Below are positions 1 through 5,828 of a stretch of 5,828 bases of DNA, piece after piece. The DNA is from JAUWOY01 sp034431315 (lineage in GTDB: Bacteria; Chloroflexota; Anaerolineae; VGOG01): NCBI GenBank assembly GCA_034431315.1, contig DAOUDK010000134.1, forward strand, positions 1-5,828, read 5' to 3'. The notes below the pieces were generated by a model that had not been told where the DNA came from, did no database searches, and saw only the letters and a list, made by a program, of their open reading frames with translations. The stretch's first letter is position 1. Every line of letters begins with the position of its first letter. Both the position numbers and the translations under genes were made by a program.

Positions 1-267
1 CCAGCCTGCCACCCCCAGCAGGAGCACGCCCCCGGCCAACAGCAGCATCTTCTCGATGGCTGGGTCTTGCGCCACCAGGTCAATGGCTTTGGAGATGAGG
101 ATAGGGCTGCCCGTCCCAGCCACCGAGCTCAGCGTGATCATCACGGCCACCAGGATCATCCGCCGGGTGTGCGGCCGAAAATAGCCGATGATCCGGCTCA
201 GTAGCTCCCGGTCGCTGTAATTGCGGTCGTAGGCCTCGGTGTCGAGGCCGTCGAGTATAAAACCCAT
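1..267 (-). CDS. ABC exporter half-transporter, N-terminal part (cut by window edge)
   Basis: This is the first 89 codons of a gene that runs off the left edge. The reading frame opens at an ATG (267) with GAGGG four bases upstream and stays open to base 1. The product begins MGFILDGLDTEAYDRNYSDR, a short soluble lead, followed by an amphipathic stretch and a first membrane helix at about residues 36-57 (ending in SPILISKAIDLV, the usual first-helix exit of type IV ABC exporters). A second hydrophobic helix begins near residue 73. It lies 62 bp downstream of a complete ABC half-transporter on the same strand, the usual layout for heterodimeric exporters of the TM287/288 or BmrCD type, so it is inferred to be the partner subunit in the inner membrane. 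The ATP-binding domain is outside the window, so the ABC call rests on the N-terminus and the neighbour. Confidence 0.8.
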   Translation of the reverse strand, partial: MGFILDGLDTEAYDRNYSDRELLSRIIGYFRPHTRRMILVAVMITLSSVAGTGSPILISKAIDLVAQDPAIEKMLLLAGGVLLLGVAGW

Positions 268-329
268 ATTCCCTCGTATTCCGTATTGCGTATTTCGTAT
301 TCCGTGTCTGCCACGCAATACGCAATACG
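268..329. repeat. Heptamer repeats in inverted arrangement between the two ABC genes
   Basis: The 62-bp spacer is almost wholly made of 7-nt words. On the + strand there are four tandem GTATTNC units (276-282, 283-289, 290-296, 297-303), a short unrelated centre, then two GCAATAC units (315-321, 322-328), the reverse complement of GTATTGC. This gives a perfect 13-nt inverted repeat, CGTATTGCGTATT (282-294) against AATACGCAATACG (317-329), with a 22-nt loop. The right arm touches the TGA of the upstream ABC gene at 330; the left arm ends seven bases before the GAGGG of the downstream gene, leaving that ribosome site free. The stem is AT-rich and no T-run follows on the minus strand, so it is not a standard terminator. 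It resembles the heptanucleotide STRR repeats known in cyanobacteria. Confidence 0.85.
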
Positions 330-2084
<1,755 letters not shown>

Positions 2085-2089
2085 TGGGT

Positions 2090-2097
2090 CACCTTTT
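2090..2097 (-). promoter_or_regulatory. Ribosome binding site supporting a TTG start of the ABC gene
   Basis: AAAAGGTG on the minus strand ends five bases before the TTG at 2084. No ATG is available in frame nearby, so this site decides the start. The structured repeat copy A begins about 13 bases further upstream, so any transcript arriving from the right would carry the repeat in its leader. Confidence 0.6.
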
Positions 2098-2109
2098 CGT
2101 ATGTGAGGG

Positions 2110-2213
2110 CCAGGGATTGCAAATCCCTGGCTGAAGCTGAGAAGCGCCCTCAGGCGCTAAGACAAGGCCCTGAGGGGCCTTTTCAGTTTCAGACGACGAA
2201 TTTCATTCGGCGG
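2110..2213. repeat. Modular structured repeat, copy A (left of the transposase)
   Basis: About 104 bp. Read on the + strand the parts are: a leading hairpin with perfect 9-bp arms CCAGGGATT (2110-2118) and AATCCCTGG (2122-2130) around GCA; an outer stem CTGAAGCTGAGAAG (2131-2144) with CTTTTCAGTTTCAG (2179-2192), all 14 positions pairable counting two G-U; inside it hairpin AGCGCC/GGCGCT (2143-2148, 2153-2158) with loop CTCA, and hairpin AAGGCCC/GGGCCTT (2164-2170, 2175-2181) with loop TGAG followed by T residues; then CGAAT/ATTCG around TTC (2197-2209). The ends of the inner hairpins compete with the last pairs of the outer stem. Its core matches copy B at roughly 72 of 83 positions by eye. 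It fills most of the gap between the transposase stop and the ABC start. Confidence 0.9.
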
Positions 2214-2225
2214 CCTACCCGGCGG

Positions 2226-2654
2226 CTATTCGTCGGCCTGCGGCCCAATGTTCCAGCGATGTGTCTGCTCCCATTCGTCAATCAGAGTGCCTTCAGCATG
2301 ATGCCGTTTTTGATTTTCGACGTAGGCAATAACAATCGGCACGTCCTTTTCCGAGACGGAAAAGACACCATAGCCCTCTTGCCACTCAAACGGGCGTTTG
2401 AACTCCAAAGAGACGAAGCGAGAGCTACTTCCCTTGAGTTGTTTCATAAAGTCCGCTAGTGAAACGGCAGGCCGCACTGCTGCCAGCACATGTACATGGT
2501 CCACCGTGCCGCCGATTACGAACAGTGGCACGTACATTTTGTTCGCTTCGGCATGCAGAAAACGATAGACGTTAGGTTCGATGTCGGGTGTCAGCAGGGG
2601 CTCACGATTCTTAGTTGTCCAGACGAAATGATAGAACAGACGCCAATAGGCCAC
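2226..2654 (-). CDS. IS200-like / REP-associated Y1 tyrosine transposase
   Basis: A 142-residue HUH-superfamily single-strand DNA transposase (Y1 family, as in IS200/IS605 TnpA and RAYT proteins). It cuts one DNA strand at a hairpin-marked end through a 5'-phosphotyrosine link. Counted from the GTG start, the metal-binding HVH pair is at residues 53-55 in DHVHVL and the nucleophile is Tyr111 in YVENQ, giving the family's Tyr-x3-Gln pattern (Gln115). The lead AYWRLFYHFVWTTKNREPLL and the WQEGYGVFSVS block are typical. The start is GTG at 2654: AGGAGG lies six bases upstream, and an upstream in-frame TTG at 2669 would place that site inside the gene. All catalytic residues are present and the length is normal, so it looks intact. 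No tnpB is adjacent. Structured repeats flank it on both sides in the same orientation. Confidence 0.92.
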   Translation of the reverse strand: MAYWRLFYHFVWTTKNREPLLTPDIEPNVYRFLHAEANKMYVPLFVIGGTVDHVHVLAAVRPAVSLADFMKQLKGSSSRFVSLEFKRPFEWQEGYGVFSVSEKDVPIVIAYVENQKRHHAEGTLIDEWEQTHRWNIGPQADE

Positions 2655-2660
2655 TTGGAT

Positions 2661-2666
2661 CCTCCT
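2661..2666 (-). promoter_or_regulatory. Strong Shine-Dalgarno site of the transposase
   Basis: A perfect AGGAGG with a six-base gap to GTG at 2654. It moves the start five codons inward from the longest possible reading frame, which opens at TTG 2669. Confidence 0.8.
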
Positions 2667-2684
2667 CAATTATTGTAACTTTCT

Positions 2685-2704
2685 GTAGTAGCCAGTAGTA
2701 GCCA
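2685..2704. repeat. Perfect tandem 10-mer GTAGTAGCCA, two units
   Basis: Units at 2685-2694 and 2695-2704, with the second running directly into the leading hairpin of repeat copy B. It lies between the transposase ribosome site and copy B. GTAG is the conserved tetranucleotide preceding the hairpin in many bacterial REP sequences recognised by RAYT enzymes; copies A and C do not have it at this place. Confidence 0.75.
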
Positions 2705-2803
2705 GAGATTGCAAATCTGGCTGAAGCTGAGAAGCGCCCTCAGGCGCTAGACCGAGGCCCTGAGGGGCCTTTTCGGCTTCAGACAGTGAATTCCATTCGA
2801 CGG
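2702..2803. repeat. Modular structured repeat, copy B (right of the transposase)
   Basis: Same order and orientation as copy A. The leading hairpin is reduced: AGATT and AATCT around GCA (2705-2709, 2713-2717), with two extra bases breaking the longer arm. The outer stem CTGAAGCTGAGAAG (2721-2734) pairs with CTTTTCGGCTTCAG (2769-2782) at all 14 positions with two G-U pairs, at least one different from copy A. Inner hairpins: AGCGCC/GGCGCT with loop CTCA (2733-2748), and AGGCCC/GGGCCT with loop TGAG (2755-2770). The tail is GTGAATTCCATTCGACGG (2786-2803), where the short CGAAT/ATTCG stem has lost one pair. The distance from copy A is 590 bp, measured at the outer stem. Confidence 0.9.
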
Positions 2804-2814
2804 CAGGCCAATGC

Positions 2815-2919
2815 ACCAGAGATTGAAAATCCCCGGCTTAAGCTGAGAAGCGCCCTCAGGTGCTAGACCAAGGCCCTGAGGGGCCTTTTCAACTTCAGAC
2901 GGCGAATTCCATTCGGCGG
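2815..2919. repeat. Modular structured repeat, copy C (overlaps the dehydratase 3' end)
   Basis: Third copy in direct orientation, 116 bp from copy B measured at the outer stem. The leading hairpin is degenerate (GATT and AATC around GAA). The outer stem 2837-2850 with 2885-2898 has 12 of 14 pairs; mismatches are T2839-C2896 and C2843-A2892. The first inner hairpin, AGCGCC with GGTGCT (2849-2864, loop CTCA), keeps pairing through a G-T wobble (2852-2861). The second is AAGGCCC/GGGCCTT (2870-2887, loop TGAG). The tail CGAAT/ATTCG (2903-2914) and most of the right outer arm lie within the dehydratase reading frame, whose stop codon is at 2895-2897. Confidence 0.88.
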
Positions 2920-3890
2920 CTCTGGCCCTCCAGCGCCACCCTCAGTTGCTCCAGACTCAGATTGCCCCCACTGAGCACGAGAGCCACCTTACGTCCCCGT
3001 AACCGTTCCTGCATCTTCACCGCCGCCGCCAGAGGCGCCGCCCCAGCTCCCTCGGCCAGGTTGTGCGTCTTCTGCAGATAGAGGACGATGGCTCGGTAGA
3101 TCTCCTCCTCGCTCACCAGCACGAAGTCGTCCAGCAGGTCCCAGAGGATGCTCTGCGGCAGGGCGAAGGCGGTGCGAGTGGCCAAGCCCTCAGCCGTCGT
3201 CTCCATCTTGTCCTCCACCAGCCGCCGCTCCTTCCACGAGCGGTAGGCCGCTGGAGCCTGCTCCGACTGCACGCCGATGACCTGGATGGTCGGGCTGATG
3301 GCCTTGGCCGCGATGCAGGCTCCCGCTGCCCCGCTGCCCCCACCGATGGGCACGATGATGACCTCGACGTCTGGCTGATCCTCCAGGACTTCCAGAGTCC
3401 CGGTGGCCACCCCAGCGATGAGCAGCGGCTCATCGCCGGAGTGGACGTAGCGATAGCCTCGTTCGGCGGCCAGAGCTTCGCAGTGCTCACGGGCCTGGTC
3501 GAAGTCCCGCCCGTGGAATACAACGTGCGCCCCCAGGCCACGCATGGCCTCCACCTTGCCCGGGTTGGCGTCCTCCGGCACGACGATGGTGGCCTCCACC
3601 CCAAAGAGCCGGGCCGCGTAGGCCACCGACTGCCCGTGGTTGCCGGTAGAGGCGGCGATGACCCCCCGCCGTCGTTCGTCGTCCGAGAGCTGCGACACCA
3701 GGTTGATGCCGCCGCGCACCTTGAAGGCTCCCACCGGTTGGTGATTCTCGTGCTTGACGTAGACCTCGCAGCCCAGCAGTTGGCACAGCGAGGAATAGCG
3801 GTACAGCGGCGTGCGGGCCAGATAGCCGGCGATGACAGCTTTGGCTTTCAAGACATCCTGAAAGGTTGGTCGTTGGTGCATTTGACTCAT
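2895..3890 (-). CDS. PLP-dependent threonine/serine dehydratase, no ACT domain
   Basis: A 331-residue cytosolic fold-type II PLP enzyme, closest in style to threonine ammonia-lyase (threonine to 2-oxobutyrate plus ammonia). The PLP lysine is Lys57 in GAFKVRGG; the STGNHG substrate loop is at 81-86; the phosphate-binding glycine loop GGGSGAAG is at 183-190; and SGGN at 307-310 contacts the pyridine ring. There is no C-terminal ACT regulatory domain, so it matches the short TdcB-like or serine-racemase-like class rather than full-length biosynthetic IlvA, and feedback control by isoleucine is not expected. Serine dehydratase, serine racemase or a hydroxyaspartate lyase cannot be excluded. The start ATG (3890) overlaps the stop of the SWIM gene as ATGA, with GGAGAG six bases upstream, so translation is probably coupled. 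The last seven codons and the stop come from repeat copy C. Confidence 0.92.
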   Translation of the reverse strand: MSQMHQRPTFQDVLKAKAVIAGYLARTPLYRYSSLCQLLGCEVYVKHENHQPVGAFKVRGGINLVSQLSDDERRRGVIAASTGNHGQSVAYAARLFGVEATIVVPEDANPGKVEAMRGLGAHVVFHGRDFDQAREHCEALAAERGYRYVHSGDEPLLIAGVATGTLEVLEDQPDVEVIIVPIGGGSGAAGACIAAKAISPTIQVIGVQSEQAPAAYRSWKERRLVEDKMETTAEGLATRTAFALPQSILWDLLDDFVLVSEEEIYRAIVLYLQKTHNLAEGAGAAPLAAAVKMQERLRGRKVALVLSGGNLSLEQLRVALEGQSRRMEFAV

Positions 3891-5647
3891 TTGAATCTCT
3901 CCAGCATACCCATCAGTTTGTATTTGCGCCCGTGGCGCGTGCGAATCTCACCAAGGTACGCCCGCCATTCGGCCTCGCGACCCGCTGCACGGTAGGCTGC
4001 GCGCGCTTTCTCCAGCCAGCCCACCGCGTGGTGATAATGCTTGGCCTTCCCCGCATCTATTATGCGCTCCGCCTGCCGTCGGGCAGCCTTGATGACCCAG
4101 TCGGGCCGGTGCTCGACGACGGCATCCATCACCCGCTCGATGAGACCGTAGCTCCCGCCCTCTTCGACGGCGGTGATGGCATCGTCCAGAAGACCCTCAT
4201 GCAGGAAGATGTCCACCTGAGCCTCGGGGTAATACGAGGGCTGGCGTAGGTGAGCCAACAGGTCTTCTCGAAGCCCCGGCCAGCGCTGGCCCGCCAGTTC
4301 CTGCACCCTCTGATAAGCGACCATGCTGGGAGCGGCCCGAAACGCGACTGTCGCCGCCTCCAGTGCGCGTTCAGGCTCCCCCATCCCATCGGCCAGATCG
4401 CACAGCCAGGCCGCCAGCGGTCCCTTGGAGCCCTCGAGGGTCAGGCCGTGTTCGGCGACGCGCAAGGCCGCCGCCAGTTCACCCTGCTCGCGCAGGACTT
4501 TGGCCAGCGCCAGGACTTCGGCTGGTGTGGACAGGTGTTGCAGTCCCTCGTCCACCGCCTCTTCCACGCGTCCCAGGCGCGCCAACATGGTAACGTGCTG
4601 CTCCATCTGCCCTTCGGCCTCCGCCAGGTAGAGGTATTCCTGGCGCCGCCCCTGTCGCTCCAGCACCTTGAGCCGGGCGACGGCCAGTTCATCGGCGAAC
4701 CAGGGCGCTTCGTCCTCCCAGGCTCCCTGTCTGGTGATCTCGCCCTGGAGCACCTGCTGCAACGGAGGGTAGTCCCAGCCGTGTTCAGCGGCGGCTTGAG
4801 CTACTTCAAACACGTCCTCTATCCCGTAGTCGCTGACCTCCCCCTGCCACCGCTCCAGCTTCTGCACCCACTCCCGGCGCTCTGCAGACGTCAGGTCAGT
4901 TGTCAGAATGGCTTCGGGCCAGATGGCGCCCAGTTCCGAAAAGAACTCGCCTGTAGTCCCGTCCGAACCATCCAGGTAGAACCAGCCGGCCACGTATTCA
5001 TCGGTGATGGCCTCCAGGAGTAGGAGCGCGTTTCTTCCGTCCCCTGCCTCGATAAAGCCCTGCACCTGGTCCAACAACTGGCTCACCTGGTCCACCACGC
5101 CGCCGACGTGCCAGTAGGCTTCGGAAGGACGCATACGATCCAGCGAGTGCAAAATACCACTGACTTGACGCCGGACAGGCTGCGGGTCTATCGGCGTGCG
5201 GCGGGCAGGAGACGCGCCCGTTTCTTCGGCCTGAGAGTCGGCTGGCGCGGGTCGGAGCAGAACGATCCGGCCTTCGATTTCGTCGGCCACGTAGGGGTCG
5301 CGCGTCGCCAGGTGCAGCAGAAGGCTCTGCAACTCATCGAGGGCAGGGCGCACCTCGATCTCGTCTGGATCGTCAAGGCAGGCCAGCAAGGTGGCGATGA
5401 TGTGCTTGCACCAGCCGCCCCAATCGTAGGGGCAACTGCAGGCCGCACTGGTGATGCCGCCTTCGTCATAAGTGACGTGAACTCGATAGGGCTCGTACTG
5501 GCTCCCCTCAACCTCAGCCTGCAGCACGCTGCCGCGCTGCACCAGCGAGACCACTGCCCCCTGCCGGTAATAGCTCTCCCCCCGGCGAAACGACTCGGCA
5601 GTGGCCTGCTGGCGAATGGCGGCCTCGCTCAATGATGGAATAGTCAT
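3887..5647 (-). CDS. SWIM zinc-finger protein with helical-repeat C-terminal region
   Basis: A 586-residue protein. Residues 19-35 (the SFRRGESYYRQGAV block) are the usual lead into bacterial SWIM proteins. The SWIM motif follows as Cys70-x-Cys72-x7-Cys80-x-His82, a zinc site thought to bind DNA or proteins. Residues 100-130 are helical, 131-160 look like a polar linker rich in Pro, Ala and Glu, and about 160-586 is helix-rich and TPR-like, with Ala/Leu helix pairs (for example 340-440) suggesting a protein-interaction scaffold. There is no signal peptide or membrane segment, so it should be cytosolic. It is followed by the dehydratase with an ATGA overlap. The start at ATG 5647 is supported by a G-run eight bases upstream and by the lead motif beginning soon after. 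The cellular role is unknown; nothing in it suggests a direct catalytic link to the dehydratase. Confidence 0.88.
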   Translation of the reverse strand: MTIPSLSEAAIRQQATAESFRRGESYYRQGAVVSLVQRGSVLQAEVEGSQYEPYRVHVTYDEGGITSAACSCPYDWGGWCKHIIATLLACLDDPDEIEVRPALDELQSLLLHLATRDPYVADEIEGRIVLLRPAPADSQAEETGASPARRTPIDPQPVRRQVSGILHSLDRMRPSEAYWHVGGVVDQVSQLLDQVQGFIEAGDGRNALLLLEAITDEYVAGWFYLDGSDGTTGEFFSELGAIWPEAILTTDLTSAERREWVQKLERWQGEVSDYGIEDVFEVAQAAAEHGWDYPPLQQVLQGEITRQGAWEDEAPWFADELAVARLKVLERQGRRQEYLYLAEAEGQMEQHVTMLARLGRVEEAVDEGLQHLSTPAEVLALAKVLREQGELAAALRVAEHGLTLEGSKGPLAAWLCDLADGMGEPERALEAATVAFRAAPSMVAYQRVQELAGQRWPGLREDLLAHLRQPSYYPEAQVDIFLHEGLLDDAITAVEEGGSYGLIERVMDAVVEHRPDWVIKAARRQAERIIDAGKAKHYHHAVGWLEKARAAYRAAGREAEWRAYLGEIRTRHGRKYKLMGMLERFK

Positions 5648-5655
5648 TTCTTCAG

Positions 5656-5662
5656 CCCCCCC
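5656..5662 (-). promoter_or_regulatory. Seven-G run serving as the probable ribosome site of the SWIM gene
   Basis: On the minus strand a run of seven G preceded by TTA ends eight bases before the ATG at 5647. It is the only purine-rich block at a workable distance. Homopolymer runs can change length by slippage, so spacing here could vary between strains. Confidence 0.4.
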
Positions 5663-5664
5663 TA

Positions 5665-5670
5665 ACTATA
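5665..5670 (-). promoter_or_regulatory. Possible -10 box (TATAGT) upstream of the SWIM gene
   Basis: TATAGT matches the bacterial -10 consensus at five of six bases and would start a transcript within or just after the G-run, giving a short leader. No convincing -35 box is seen 15-18 bases upstream, so this is weak. Confidence 0.22.
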
Positions 5671-5726
5671 ACTCCTCTGAACTTGCTCATAGCACCCCAA
5701 AGTAGGGGGATAGAAAGCACGGATCG

Positions 5727-5815
5727 CTGTCAACGGATTTTTTGAACGGATTGAACGGAAAATGTCACGTGCGGAACTCCAATCCGTTCAATTCGTTCCC
5801 GGAATCCGTTGACAG
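5727..5815. repeat. Large imperfect inverted repeat made of AACGGATT words
   Basis: Arms 5727-5759 and 5783-5815, 33 nt each, around a 23-nt loop. The outer 13 nt are perfect (CTGTCAACGGATT with AATCCGTTGACAG). Next come four unpaired positions (5740-5743 against 5799-5802), then a 16-nt inner segment with one mismatch (GAACGGATTGAACGGA with TCCGTTCAATTCGTTC), so 28 of 33 positions pair. Within the arms the word AACGGA or AACGGATT recurs about every 9 nt. It lies about 80 bp upstream of the SWIM start in otherwise empty DNA. No T-run follows either arm, so it does not look like a usual intrinsic terminator. It could be a transcription barrier, a protein site or a small mobile hairpin element. 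Confidence 0.88.
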
Positions 5816-5828
5816 TTACCCTCATCCC

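Noticed and set aside
2110..2192. tRNA or tmRNA-like gene because of the multi-stem fold
   Set aside because: No acceptor-stem geometry, anticodon arm, T-arm consensus or CCA end; the fold is a stem with two hairpins and recurs as a repeat.
2655..2669. TTG at 2669 as the transposase start
   Set aside because: The codons after this TTG are the AGGAGG ribosome site itself. GTG at 2654 has ideal spacing and gives the family-typical N-terminus.
2110..2919. CRISPR array
   Set aside because: Three copies with irregular spacing (590 and 116 bp), each a 100-bp structured unit, one gap holding a transposase gene; no short regular repeats and no cas genes.
3063..3995. Open + strand frame opposite the dehydratase
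   Set aside because: Antisense shadow of a clearly conserved PLP enzyme; no family motif, no ribosome site, and it crosses the dehydratase-SWIM junction.
4250..5635. Several + strand frames opposite the SWIM gene
   Set aside because: All lie within the SWIM coding region, have compositionally biased products and no recognisable motif.
5691..5711. CCCC/GGGG mini-hairpin near 5694-5709
   Set aside because: Only four pairs around a six-base loop and no following T-run on either strand; likely chance in GC-rich DNA.

Overview
The window is GC-rich, and every supported gene reads on the minus strand, so transcription runs from the right edge to the left. Gene content and protein style suggest a filamentous or uncultured Chloroflexota (Anaerolineae-like) genome: a SWIM zinc-finger protein with a helical-repeat tail, a heterodimeric multidrug-type ABC exporter, a short IS200-like Y1 transposase beginning AYWRLFYH, and intergenic short-period repeats. 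The lineage is an inference from protein style and was not tested.

In order of transcription: (1) 5648-5828 is a leader containing a large imperfect inverted repeat (33-nt arms) built from AACGGATT words. (2) 5647-3887 encodes a 586-residue SWIM-domain protein. (3) 3890-2895 encodes a PLP-dependent threonine/serine dehydratase whose ATG overlaps the SWIM stop codon (ATGA), so the two form a coupled pair. (4) 2815-2919 and 2702-2803 are two tandem copies (C and B) of a modular structured repeat of about 105 bp. (5) 2654-2226 is a small HUH/Y1 transposase of the IS200/RAYT type, starting at a GTG just after a perfect AGGAGG. (6) 2110-2213 is a third copy (A) of the same repeat. (7) 2084-330 is a complete ABC exporter half-transporter with a TTG start and an aspartate where the catalytic glutamate normally sits. 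(8) 267-1 is the start of the partner ABC half, cut by the window edge, separated from the first by a 62-bp spacer filled with heptamer repeats in inverted arrangement.

The most interesting part is the repeat family of copies A, B and C. Each copy has a small leading hairpin, then a 14-bp outer stem enclosing two hairpins whose loops (CTCA and TGAG) are exact complements, then a short CGAAT/ATTCG tail. The same bases can refold into one long hairpin. Most copy-to-copy changes in the stems keep pairing if the + strand is the folded strand, using G-U wobble. Two copies bracket the Y1 transposase, which suggests REP/RAYT or IS200 end biology. The third copy has become part of the dehydratase gene and supplies its last codons and stop.
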